A stretch of DNA of 64,000 nucleotides, from the NCBI GenBank assembly GCA_030248295.1, contig JASANH010000601.1:124001-188000 (forward strand), given 5' to 3'. The notes beneath the pieces were generated by a model, which was given only the letters and a program-made list of their open reading frames with translations, had not been told where the DNA came from and did not search any database. The stretch is from Mesodorylaimus sp. YZB2_4 (lineage: Eukaryota; Nematoda; Enoplea; Dorylaimida; Dorylaimidae). The number at the start of each line of letters is the position of its first letter. The stretch's first letter is position 1. Shown here piece by piece: positions 32,558 to 43,354 of the stretch. Made by a program: the position numbers and the translations under genes.

Positions 32558-32605
32558 CACCAGTGTGGAGGCTGATAACGGAATCATCAGGCCTCCACAC
32601 TGGTG
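32558..32605. repeat. Hairpin 3: 15-bp inverted repeat
   Basis: CACCAGTGTGGAGGC at 32558-32572 and its exact reverse complement at 32591-32605 flank an 18-base loop; pairing can extend inward with one bulge. It abuts the 3' tail of the SINE at 32606. Confidence 0.85.
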
Positions 32606-32700
32606 CAATGTCATGTCATGTCATGTCATGTCATACTTTATCCATAGCCAAGCACCATAAGGCGCACTCGAGGGCTAAGGAACACATAATTGACAATCAC
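32606..32700 (-). repeat. SINE body with tandem TCATG tail
   Basis: The plus strand shows four to five GTCAT units then ACTTTATCCATAGCCAAGCA and GCACTCGAGGGCTAAGGAAC. Reverse-complemented, this is the same body as the SINEs at 13478 and 49930. The tRNA-like head is degraded or missing. It lies in intron 2 of the SDR pseudogene. Confidence 0.7.
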
Positions 32701-33896
32701 TTTGTAAAGGGCTAGTGATACTCTTGCGCAGAAACACTCGGACTTCCCAGGGCCAGGCCCCTTTGAAATCCCAGAGGCATCAAATGAGCACTGTATACTG
32801 CAAATACATGAGAATACCAACCACACATGATGCATTGGGCTCCCCCTCGAGTCTTGGAGGCAGAACAGGCTGTGTAGCTCACTCTCAGACTGTTGGAAGA
32901 ATATGCTGTATGGATACAAGGTGGGTAGAACTGTCCAGTCAGATAGCTAAAGTTGCAGCACTGGCGTTGACTCACCTATTCCTGCATTATTGATAAGAAT
33001 ATGCAATGGTGAGTTGGAGGCGAGAAATTTTTCAGCGAATTTTCGCACCGACTTGAAACTGCGTAGGTCCATTCGATGAACAAATACACTCTTGCTGCCA
33101 GTTTCTTTTTCCAACTCCCTTTTCACCATTTCAGCCTTGTCAGTGTTTCTAGCTGGTATGTGCACAGTTGCTCCCTGCAAAGCGAGCCGCCGTGCAGTCG
33201 CTTTGCCAATGCCTGAAAGGCAACACTGGAACTGAACGAACTAACGATAAGATATGCCATCGGGGGACCGTATCCTGGTGGCAAGGACGGTGGATATGAT
33301 ACGTTCCCGCTAGTCTATGGTGCACAGGTGCAGTGTGCATGCTGACTGTCCTGACTGCACGTGGAGATGCTATGTAGAGCGGGACAGTGTTGCATTGTAA
33401 CTATACAGTGCAGATGCAGTGACCAGTATTGTGTATCTTTTAGTGCACTGGCGACTGCTCATCTTTCATCATCTACTGCTGAGCAAGGTGTAACCCACGG
33501 CGAGAGGGAGAGAACCACTGATCTCCCTGGCTGGGAGACGTGAACCCTTCGCGTTGATGTTTCAGCCGCAGGGCTTGCTTTACGTCTCACCGACTTCGGC
33601 CGGTCGCATTGTCTCCTACGCCCGCTGGTCAAGTTGCAAAGGCCGCACCCGAAATCGAAGCCTGCCACTGCTCATATGGGGCCAGTGTAATCAGTCCCAT
33701 GGTCCTCTCCGTGCACATACCATCAGTGGCGCCAGTGATAATGAATGACCACCCTTCCATCCAACCTCTTCCTGATCGTGTACTTGCCACGAGTACACAT
33801 CAAGCACAGCTTCGATGCCCATGCCACAGCAATGACCAAACTGACTATGCACACGACCAAGTGTAGGCCAGACCAGAACACGCAATCGTGCCCCAT

Positions 33897-34305
33897 CGTC
33901 GACCATACCTCTGCCGAAACCGAACGACAGATTGGCCTTAACTCCTTGCTTTTTTACAAAGTACTTTAGATGCACCGTTTTTCAAAGCAAATTTAAAGTA
34001 AAATAGCCGCCGTCTCTCCTATCGCATACCTTATTAGGGCATAGCCAAACCATAAACTTCTTTTGAAGCAGCTGACACGTCAAAAAACACAAACTCATAT
34101 CCACCAAAAAAGAAGTCATAAAACTAATCTCACTTGTGCACTCTGACGGCATCGAAAATTGCCTCGCGAGTAATGGCTTAAAAAAAGTCGTCAAACAAAA
34201 ACATTTGGTCAAAACGATTAAAGCTCAAATCGAAAAGTAATGCCTACTTTTTCGAACAAATCGATAATCGATAAAACTATTCGCAACCCAGCCCGCATTT
34301 CTTAC
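33897..34305. other. Spacer with no recognised feature
   Basis: AT-rich 409 bases between the SDR pseudogene and the 3' end of the coiled-coil gene. Nothing recognisable. Confidence 0.4.
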
Positions 34306-35682
34306 TTACACTGTTATGTTAACTTTCTTGAAATCATCCCCATTCATACTTTTGGTTTGAAGACCGCCAACACCCATGGCGATGCGTTTTGAAGCAACAG
34401 CCACCGAAGCACGGCTAGCTTTGAAACTGACTTGCTGAGCTTGTTGAGTCGCAGTTACGCCAGAGCGAACGCGAGCACGGTTGGCCAAAACGCATAGCGT
34501 TGAAGTGGAACGAGAAATACTCGGGCGATCACTCGGAGAATCGGCTTTGTCGCAGCTGCCAATCGTTCGATCGATGCACGACATGTGGCGAGCACGTGGC
34601 GGAGGCTGGTTCATGGACATAGTGACCTGCGAGAAAAATCAAGACTACAGGCCAACAACTTAAGGTTCAGTCGCTTACTTCAGAATCTTCCAAATGTATG
34701 ATCATTGGACTATTGCTGACTTTCTTTCCGTTCATGAGCACCTTGATCAGATAGTCTTTTCCCGGCAAGATATTCCCCATGAACAGAATTTGCGCCGAGC
34801 CGTCGCGCAGTGGTGAAACAACGCCTTGAATCTTGTCCCTTACTTGGGAGTTGGTGTCCGTCGATGATTTCTTGACCAGATTTTCCAACGTAGCCGTCAA
34901 AAACTGATACATGGAGGGCATGACATAAGAAGCGACGGCTTTTATCGTCACCATCCTTGGGACGACAGTTTTGACTGGATTCGATTTTGGAGAAACATAG
35001 ACCAATCGCACGTCGGATGGAAGCAGACTCGATGTTCGAACTATCATCGGCTTCGCGTGTTCAAAGAAAATGCGACAAAAATCGGCCAGTTCCGGTGTTA
35101 CTGAAACGTTAAATTCGGCAGAGGAATGAATCCATTTTTCGGTTTCTTCCAAGTCAGTCTCTATTTTCTTCAATTTGGACCCGACTTCATTTTTCGGCAA
35201 TGCATTCAAATTATCGAAGAAATATCGCAGGGCTACCGATCGATTGTCACACGTTTTATGGAGAGCAGGCAAAATCGTTCGACGAGAATCAGAAAAAGAA
35301 ATGATTTCGTTGGAAGCCGTTGAATAAAATTTATTCACCTGTAAAGGAAAGGAAAGATTTTTTCAAGCGCACCGAATCATTAAAATTTGGACTTGTGACT
35401 CTCAGGGCTGCCTGGAACTACACTCAGACAGCGGTAGATCAAAAACGATCGGAGGCAATTTTACAAAAGACTTAGTATACTAGCTTAAATATATTAAACC
35501 AAAGTTACCTTTGCAGTTGCACGTTTGTACATGTTGTCTAAAATTTTCAGCTCGACATCGCGTTTGAACAGTAGCTTGACTTCGTAATTCTTGAGCTTCG
35601 ATTCCAATTTTTGGTTTCGGCGCAAACTAGCTTCGATCATTCGATGGGTAGCCTCGACGTTGGACTGTTGACTCGGAATCAT
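34306..35682 (-). CDS. Uncharacterised coiled-coil protein, possible Ig/filamin-like domain
   Basis: I do not recognise this protein. Three exons join in phase: 35682-35509, 35338-34679 and 34626-34306, giving 384 residues. Residues 1-130 are charged and helical with heptad-like spacing (NQKLESKLKNYEVKL, KKIETDLEETEKW), resembling the coiled coil that follows B-boxes in TRIM proteins. Residues about 160-278 alternate hydrophobics and end GKDYLIKVLMNGKKV then SPMIIHLED, which looks like the last strands of a filamin-type Ig fold. The C-terminal 106 residues are basic and Ser/Thr/Ala rich. No RING, B-box or NHL repeat is seen. A 72-codon frame at 35916-35698 on the same strand could be an upstream exon, but no phase-compatible join with good splice sites was found. 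Confidence 0.7.
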
Positions 35683-36205
35683 CGTTTGGGTTTTCGATCA
35701 AGGTGTTTGAAATAGCTGAAAAATAAAACGTTGAAAACGGGCATATATTTTCAGACACTTGGAAATTTCAAGTGCCTTTACGCTGAATGATACTAGATTT
35801 TCATGCATGCCTTTTGTATGTTCAAATCTGAAAAGTTCTTGATTTAATTTCAATTTCAATTTCGGCTCAATTTTGGAAGAAGCAACCCAACGATCGATTG
35901 ATTTGGGTTTCTGCATTTGCTAGCACAAAAGATAGATGATGAGCAGGTGATTGCGGGAAGCGGGAAATTCAAAATTTGGAGTACGACAAGGAAGATCTGT
36001 GGCTACGCTATCCTGAGCTTACACTTTCTTCTGTCAATTGTGTGTACGCTACAGAACAGAGCTGTGACAAATTTAAAGTTTCATGTTCTATTGCAAGAAT
36101 GTGAGAGCAGCTACACGAATCTCCTAGAACACACGTGGCAGTGCCAAGACTACAGCACTTTGGAACGGCTACGTTCGAGTGCTGTTATCACGCTGACTAT
36201 GCTGT

Positions 36206-36790
36206 TCACCGATTGTATCGTTCGGGGGACGTGTACCAGGCGGGTGGTCTGTAGGGGGGCTTGTAGTCGGTCCATCGTGCCTCCCAAGGCCGTTCGGCCA
36301 ACCAGTACTTCTCGAGGGTGTTGGTGGCTATGAGGGCATTGTCGTGCAATTTTCGAGCCCTGCTCTTGTCCATGGACTCGAAGACCCACGGTCGATAAGG
36401 GTAGTAGAGAGGACGGTCGTAATGGGGGTCTCGATAACGACGCCAATATTCGGGATCGATTTGGCCTTGATCAATAAATGCGTATCGACTCGAATGGGCG
36501 TGCCAAGTCAAGGTGGGGTGGTTCCACCAAAGGCCCTGTGGTGGGTCCAGATTGTAGTTGCGACGGTTGGGCCAGGCAGCGTATGGCCAGTCGGCCGGAC
36601 TCCTCTGGTAACGTCGGTCGTACCAATAGTCGTCCCAAATGTCCCATTCTCGATAATAGCGAAGGAAAGGCGAGGCTCGTTCGCGATAGTTCTCGAACTG
36701 AGTCAGTTTGTGCACTTGAGGAGCCGAGGCAGCCCGATGAACGCCCGGCCTTTGCAAGGCTAGCGAACGGGCAGCTTCCACTTCGGCCAT
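36206..36790 (-). CDS. Trp/Tyr/Arg-rich protein, paralogue A
   Basis: A single-exon open frame of 194 residues starting at the ATG at 36790. It is very rich in W, Y, R and P and has no signal peptide, membrane segment or known domain. It is clearly homologous along its length to the gene at 37594-38244: shared blocks include YYREWD/YHRDYD, YWYDRR, WPNRRNYNLDPPQ, LTWHAHSSRYAF.DQ, RRYRDPHYDRPL and a C-terminal WYTSPERY. Conservation of spaced aromatic and Arg residues between two diverged copies shows both are selected as proteins. Upstream splicing cannot be excluded. The function is unknown; a structural or cytoskeletal role would be a guess. Confidence 0.8.
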   Translation of the reverse strand: MAEVEAARSLALQRPGVHRAASAPQVHKLTQFENYRERASPFLRYYREWDIWDDYWYDRRYQRSPADWPYAAWPNRRNYNLDPPQGLWWNHPTLTWHAHSSRYAFIDQGQIDPEYWRRYRDPHYDRPLYYPYRPWVFESMDKSRARKLHDNALIATNTLEKYWLAERPWEARWTDYKPPYRPPAWYTSPERYNR

Positions 36791-37593
36791 GATGGTGTTG
36801 GGTAACAAACTATACGAGTCGCAGTCCAGCTAAGGCACTGCACTGCACTCAGATAGAGCCAGCTAAACGACACCTTTCAGTTTGGCGAGGCCAGAAATGA
36901 CAACTGGGCGAGGCTGTTGCCACAGTTGACTCATCTGGTCGTTTAGAAAAGCGAATTCCAGGTGCGAGGAGAAAACGGACGAGGATGCGGAAAGAAAGCA
37001 CGAGCCTGGAAGTTTTATGGGTAAGCTAAGAGGAGGTGCTGGCCTGGTTCAGGCCTCGGTGGGGCGGCAGATTGGATTGTGCATGAGCTGCGTGGCCGGC
37101 AGAAGCCACAGGTACAGATGCGGATGGCACTCGCGGCCAGTCTGTGTGGTTGCCCTACATATATTTTGGCGGGTTTCCAATTTATGCGCACCCGACCAAT
37201 GATCGATGATCTTGCCCGAACCAGACCTACTGCAAATATTAGTGACGTGTAAGGAGTTCTTGCACATCACTGCTCCGGAGAGGTTACTCAAAATGTCAAG
37301 TTTTGACCCGGGAGCTCCAAAATCTCAGTTCTTACTGGACCCAGAATACTACCCCCCCCCCCCATCCCGTCACAACACAACACTCTTGTTCAATATTTTA
37401 TGATTTCAAAAACAAAAAGGCAGTGGCGCGGACAGTCCACGTGACCATTGGTCATAGCATTTGCATAAAATAAGCAATTATGAAAGGTGTGTACACAAGT
37501 CCCGCCGTGTCTACACACTCGATCATAAAATCTAATTAATTTGCTAATGAATCATTCCAACCCTAAAAGATGAATCAAGTTTGCACATCTGGT
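36791..37593. other. Spacer between the two W/Y/R-rich genes
   Basis: Presumably the promoter of paralogue A and the 3' flank of paralogue B. A C-run occurs near 37353. No other feature was recognised. Confidence 0.4.
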
Positions 37594-38244
37594 TTAGGTA
37601 TCGTAGCTGAAGAAGTAACGACGAGGGGACGTCATCCAGGTCTGTTGTTGGTATGGCTCCTTGTACTCGTTCCATCGACGCTCCCACGAGTACGGGGCCA
37701 ACCAATTCCTTTGCACCGAGTCGAAACCGATCAAATTTTGCTTATACAATTGCAAAACGCGTTTCGGTTCGACCAAATCGTGAGCCCAGGGTCGTGCCGG
37801 TGTCCACAATGGTCGGTCGTAATACGGATCACGATATCGACGCGAGTACATTGGGTCGGCCTGGTCGAGGAAGGCGTATCGGTCGTAGCGTGGATACCAG
37901 GTCAGGGCCGGATAGTGCCACCAGAAACTGTAGGGGGGATCTGAATGATAGTATCGGCGATTAGGCCAGGCGTGAGGAGGCCAGAAGAGGGCGCTCGTGT
38001 TGAACCTTCTGTCCCACCAGTAATCACTGTTCAGGTCGTAGTCGCGATGATAGCGTTTGAAGGGGCCAGCACGGTTGTTGTAGGTGATGTAAGGCAAGTC
38101 CTTGCCACTGGTCAACGAGGGGGACGAGTAGGTGCGCTTGATGGGATACTCGTGGACAGTGTGCAGACGCAATTGCTTGCTATCCAAATTGGTCTGCGAT
38201 GAAAGGGCAGCCATCGAACGACTACGTTGTAAACTCGACGACAT
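37594..38244 (-). CDS. Trp/Tyr/Arg-rich protein, paralogue B
   Basis: A single-exon open frame of 216 residues, starting MSSSLQRSRSMAALSSQ. It matches paralogue A at 36206-36790 in order and spacing of motifs: YITYNNRAGPFKRYHRDYD, DYWWDRRF, HAWPNRRYYHSDPPY, PALTWYPRYDRYAFLDQ, RRYRDPYYDRPLW, RPWAHDL and a C-terminal WMTSPRRYF. The N-terminal 30 residues are Ser-rich and differ between the paralogues. No catalytic or targeting motif is visible. The same-strand tandem arrangement points to local gene duplication. Confidence 0.82.
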   Translation of the reverse strand: MSSSLQRSRSMAALSSQTNLDSKQLRLHTVHEYPIKRTYSSPSLTSGKDLPYITYNNRAGPFKRYHRDYDLNSDYWWDRRFNTSALFWPPHAWPNRRYYHSDPPYSFWWHYPALTWYPRYDRYAFLDQADPMYSRRYRDPYYDRPLWTPARPWAHDLVEPKRVLQLYKQNLIGFDSVQRNWLAPYSWERRWNEYKEPYQQQTWMTSPRRYFFSYDT

Positions 38245-39761
38245 TTTTTCGCGCTCGTCTATTCACTAGTTCGACGGAAACCAAAGAGACGAAATTCGTT
38301 GTTTCGCTCGTTCTAGCAAGGGAAACGAAGAAGAGGGCCTCGGCGAAAGAGAAGCTGGCTTGTCAGTTGCCCGCGAAGCCTAGCCTCGAATTCAGCTTAA
38401 AATAACGCCTCGCCCTTGCGAAAACGAGTGGAAGAAGAGGATGGGTGACGAATGGCTCCTTCCTCACAATTGCACTGGCAATTGGAGATGAGGTGTAGTG
38501 ACGCCACGGGCGATGCGAATAAGGGGTCAGAGCCTTCCCTGAGACAATGGTCACTCGGTGCAGGCATGAATACTAGTGACTATGCTACTGCATAGCTGAA
38601 TTTGCTAGTGATACGAGAATGGAGTCACCACAGACATCGCAATGCCCCTGTCCCATATTTGGTTTGCCGATTCCCCCTCAGGTTTTTGGAATCAATGACT
38701 TGCGACAGTATGCGATACAGTAGGAGGGCAAAGAGCAAGAAACTATGCTCATTGAGCCAGCTCCATGCGAAGGTGATCCGGCTAATTTTGGAACAAAAAT
38801 TACCATTTTCTTGCCAGGCTTTCCTGACTTCTACTGGGATAACCTTAACCCAGAGGATGCCGACCTGTTTGCGGTTCTGCCAATCAAACCATGTCAGACC
38901 CCCCACAAATTTGACTGCAGGCATCGAGTTTTAATCCCAACTCCATATCGTGTGCGCATTACACTGCACGCTTAGTCAGCCAGACTTGACTTGAGGTCCC
39001 GTAATTCTTGCGTCTTATCGCCTCGTTCCACAACATTGTCATGGCTGAACGGATTTTCCCTCTGCTTCAGAAATCAACTACTGCATGTACCTAATGTGTC
39101 TGTGTGCACTCGAGATAATCCAGGAAGTCAAAGTTTCGAATAACGTAGGTCCAGACAGAGATACACATTCTACTGTATGGTCGGGGAAGATTTCAGAACA
39201 TTTTGACCAGTTTCTGAGCAATTCAGCCACTCGTACCCACGAAGGGCTATCAGTAATAAATGGGTTATTCAACTCTTATTCACCCAAAAGCGGTAATGGC
39301 CCAGCCCGCTTCAGGTACTTTACCCTCTTCCACTGCAGTCTGGGGGAAACTTGCGATGGGAGCCTTTTCTTTTGGTCGGGTGTCCGCGATCCCCGACTTT
39401 GCTCGCCAGTGTACCCGCTGTTCTGATCGTGAGAGTGTACAGTATATACACCATTATTCAAAACAGCACACGAATACTGCTCGCATAACTTTATATTATT
39501 TTAAAAAATCGACAACTCACATGGACACAAGTTAAAAATGGCAAGTTGCCCAAATTAGTACCCTGAATTAATGAACGAGACAACAACTATGACGCACACA
39601 GGGAACACAGGACAAAGGACAGAACAGAAAGACAAAAACACAGGACGAAACAAATACGCAGCACGGAAAACAAAAAGACAGGACATGCAAAGACGCAGAA
39701 CAAACACAAAAAAGGACAGCACAAACACGCAAAATACAATAACCGAACTAACATCCACCTC
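38245..39761. other. Spacer; 3' UTR region of the membrane-protein gene
   Basis: No gene recognised in 38245-39540. From about 39570 to 39761, immediately 3' of the minus-strand stop codon, the plus strand is almost free of T, so the minus-strand transcript would be nearly free of A and made of repeated CCTGT/TTTGT-like words. Confidence 0.5.
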
Positions 39762-42700
39762 CTAACGCCTTCCGCCCCTTCCACCCGACGGGCTCCTTCC
39801 ACGACGCCCCTTCTCCGCCGACCGACTCCTGCGACGATCCACCACGCCGGACGACGAACCGTGGCGACGCGCTCCATCCCGACTGCGTTCACGTGGCTGC
39901 ATACGGTACTCGCGCGGATCGACTCGCTTTCCCGCCATGTACTCTAACGAGTTCTTCTTTTGGAGTTCGCCTTTCTTGAGCCACTCCTCGGCCGAGAATC
40001 GTTTCTTCGGACCGCACGGGGCCAATAACGCCGCGGGCACACGACGACCGTTCAACGACACCAACCTGCCGGACTTGAATTTCTCGAACTTGGTCGAGGC
40101 CATTTCGTGCTTGTACTGGGCTGAAATGGGTAAGGTCATCATAACGAGCAAGCACTGACAAGAGACCACACTCACCGCTGATGTTCTCGTCGCTGTCGAC
40201 GTAAGCCTCCAAGCATAGCAGCACGATGGTGACGTGCTTGAACAACTCCGACTGCTCCAGTCGCCAGGCGCCGAACCGACCTTTGCAGATGATCGCGACG
40301 ATCTCGTGGAGATTGAACTCCTGCTTCATGGCCCACATTTCGATGCCGATGAAAATGGCCGCCACCGTGACGCACTCCGTCTTTCCCGTTTCTTCGTAGA
40401 CCAACATATTCGGCAGATCGGGTTGGATTCCGTATTCGTCCCCGGGACGGTACATGGTCTCACGTCCGGTCAGCAAGGCGTCGACCAGCCTCAACACGGC
40501 CCTGCGACGAGTCAGCAACAACGACAAATTGGTGACTTCGACGACGACGATCTGAAAGAAAAACTGAGCCGAATAAGACAAATAGGCACACTCTTTCTCC
40601 CACTTACATCACGGACGATTCCATTGTACATAATGCACTTGATGTGCACTTTGAGCAGATCGATGGTCGTGTCGAACGGAATATTCTCTTCCACTTCGTA
40701 CTCGTACGGGTCCTTGTGCTGAAAGCCGCGATTGGTCGTGTCGAACAGCTGCTTGGCCGACTTCTCAGCCCGACGAATTTGCACCACGAGTCCGATCTGA
40801 AACAAAGGCTCGTCAAAAAGGAAAAGTGAAGACAGGAAAAAAGTGCTCACGTTCTTTTGGACGAGGAAGTCGACGTAGTCGTTTCCATGAAAGTCTCGCA
40901 GCCTCGGCTCCTGGGCCAACCAGATTTTACGATTCGTTCCCGTTTCGATGCAGTTCGCATTCATGACCGCCATGATCCTCTCCTGGGTGTCCCGTCCAAG
41001 TGCGTCGTACTTCTTCACCAGCACCTCGGCCACGTTCTCCTTCAACACCAACTTGTCCTGCTGGGAGTAGCTGTCCGAAATTTCAATCAAATCTCGCCTC
41101 GGGTTGACACGCTTGAATGCGGCCTGCACGATTTCGTCAATTTCTGAGAGCAGGTTCCTTTGAATCTCGTTGTTGACTCGGCCCATTTTCGGACGGCCTT
41201 GTTCTTGATCCTTCTGGCCAGGACGCGAGCCAAAAACGTAGCGAAGGAAGCGCTTGAAGGCGGCGTAGCCCTTGATCGTCTTGCTGTGCTTCTGTTCTTC
41301 GAAGGCCAGTATCACCGGATTGCCTCGTCCATTTTGCGGATCTTCGCGAAGAAACTCGGCCGTGTCTCGCCGGTACAAAAGGGCGTGCATGTCGCGCAGC
41401 CTGTCCTCTTTTCGTTCCACTCCGATCCTCCAAATCGCAACGGCTTTCAGCAGAGCCTGCTCTTCCTCGTCTGAAAAGGAGTAGGATGAAATGAGGGACT
41501 GTGCCCCCACATTCCCACCAACTCACATTGCCTCAACATAACTGCTCGATTTTCCCTGTCGTCCAAAATCTTGTCGTACACTCGCCAAAAAACGACGTAG
41601 CTGATGATCATAATCGGGATGGCGATCAGACTCGTCAGCCACAGGGCTTTGGCTGAAAAGGAGTCGCTTAGTTCAGGAAATGACTTTTTCTATCGACCTT
41701 ACCCCAGGATGTCATTCGGTGGTAAAAGGCGAATATGTCCGTGTCGATGTCGTCGATGACGTCTGGAACGGAAGTGAGTTTCAAAAAGGAAAAGAGTCAA
41801 AAGTAGCCAACTCACCGATGTCTGCTTCGTCGAAGATGTACGGGTAAACAGCAAAGCCGTTCATGGACGCTGCATAGGCGTAGACGTAGACGTGGACGCT
41901 GATTTCTGCCAGTTTCTCGCCGAAATAGTACGTCCAATTAACGGTTTCACGAAACACCTGCAAAAGGGTGGTCAGTGCCAGTTTGAATTACAAATTAGGA
42001 GGCTTACATCGAGCAAGAAGTTGTCCGACGCTCGGCGGATTTCGATTTCAAAATAGCGGAAATAGCCAGGAAGAGGCTTCAATATTTTAAAACTGAGGGT
42101 TCGATTTTTCCGAGAAAAGGCGATCGAAGCGAAATCGGAGATGTTGATCGCTAAAGTGGAAAGCTAATTTTGTTTGTGGGAGCGAAAGAAAAGAGGTTCT
42201 TACAGAAGACGAGCAGTCGGTGGGGCAGCAGGGCCCATATGCCGTCGTTCGTCGTCACATTGCATTGAATTTTTACGTCGTCAAATTTGTAGTCGAAAAT
42301 CGTGTCCGGAATTGGGACAACGCCAATTGTCTCGTTGCATTTGCCGGCCGGCCTGGCTATCGTGGTGCCGCCGATCCGGTTCATTGTGCAATTGAAACTG
42401 GCGTTGGCGAACTTGGACTTGGGTGGAATGACGATAAGCAAATCGTGTTCTTTGCCCTGGTAGTAACCTTGATGACGATCGAACGGAAGAATGAAGCCGC
42501 CGTACTCAAAATGCACTGATGTTTTAACTGAAACATGGATTGTTAAGATTTGCAAGAAAAAAAGTTGAAATATTGTGTCTTACTGTCGTAATCACACTGA
42601 CCGCCAGTTCCGCCGTAAATCGCCTCAGCATCGCCATTGTAAGTAGTTGAGTCTTCGCAGATAGTTTTCGCTCGATTTGGACAATATATCTGGTCCACCT

Positions 42701-43354
42701 TCTCGCTGCAATAGTCTTCAGGGAGTGTCTGGCAGATGGCTCCTTTCGCTCCCTTCGTGCCGTTCTTGATGCAAAAGCAGCTTCCGATTTCAACGCACGC
42801 CTTCACCTTTCGTTTTTCCACTGCACATTGCTCGCAGTCGTCAGAACCTGAAGGTGAATACTTGCGCTTACCTAATGAGCAAAAAAGTTTCGAAAACCGT
42901 TTTTCTTAAGTATACGAAATTCTCAAGAGAAAAAATGAAAGAAGCCGCAACACTTACAAAGCATAAATTTCAGAAAATAGTAGTCATCTTCCCCAGTTTC
43001 GGTTTTCAAAGTGTATTTGCCAAATGCCGTCGTGTTGGTCAAGTTCAGTCGGAACGTTGCAGTTTGAGATCCACATTTCGTTTCATCGATGACTTCATTG
43101 TTTTCGTTCAACAGTTTCACGATCTCGTCACCAGTACAGGTGTTCGACTTTAAGTCAATGTGACCATCCTCCGAGATGATATCCGTTTCAAAATTATATT
43201 TATCGAAGATTGAAACTTCGACTAAAAAAGACAAAGTAAGCAATAGCGAGCTCGAACGATGCCTTTACTTACCTTCCGCATTCACATAAGCCAGTATCAA
43301 GAGGCCGAACGCCACCAAAAGAATCTTTTTCTTTTTGTTTCTCTTCTCCATCAT
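39762..43354 (-). CDS. Single-pass membrane protein of unknown family, long copy
   Basis: Unrecognised receptor-like protein. Twelve exons join in phase: 43354-43273, 43221-42958, 42847-42584, 42527-42204, 42150-42008, 41957-41816, 41762-41703, 41652-41527, 41470-40851, 40796-40608, 40551-40176 and 40120-39762, giving 982 residues. Order: signal peptide (KKKILLVAFGLLILAYVNA), a beta-rich part starting FDKYNFET, a Cys-rich module of 11 Cys (exon 3), a second beta-rich part with several N-glycosylation sites, then a membrane segment at about 428-448 (LTSLIAIPIMIISYVVFW). The cytoplasmic part of about 530 residues is charged and helical, with two hydrophobic stretches late (VAAIFIGIEMW, HVTIVLLCLEAYV), and ends in an Arg/Ser/Gly-rich tail. 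Extracellular placement is inferred. A head-to-head paralogue starts at 44434. Confidence 0.85.

Larger units (their letters stand above)
31577..33896 (-). pseudogene. Retinol-dehydrogenase-like SDR gene with frame breaks
   Basis: A short-chain dehydrogenase/reductase of the membrane-anchored retinol dehydrogenase (RDH11-14) type. Exons on the minus strand: 33896-33721, 33212-32976, 32241-31954 and 31906-31577. Exon 1 starts MGHDCVFWSGLHLVV and encodes a signal anchor, then RKRLDGRVVI. Family motifs are ITGATDG-GIGK (cofactor loop), INNAG, NVSS, and YPWSK with the catalytic Tyr and Lys, then NCLHPGF and TPDQGADT. Three breaks spoil the frame: a 4-base CATT duplication between VVI and ITG in exon 1, and two shifts between HPGF and TPDQGA in exon 4. 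All splice phases fit only if these are ignored. It is a young pseudogene or the sequence has errors. Intron 2 contains a SINE. Confidence 0.8.

Noticed and set aside
35698..35916. First exon of the coiled-coil gene
   Set aside because: The frame looks protein-like, but every join to the next exon through a good acceptor gives a stop; left as a note only.
39571..39765. Plus-strand Lys/Thr-rich open frame of 64 codons
   Set aside because: It is antisense to the 3' UTR of the receptor-like gene; its odd composition follows from the base asymmetry of that UTR.
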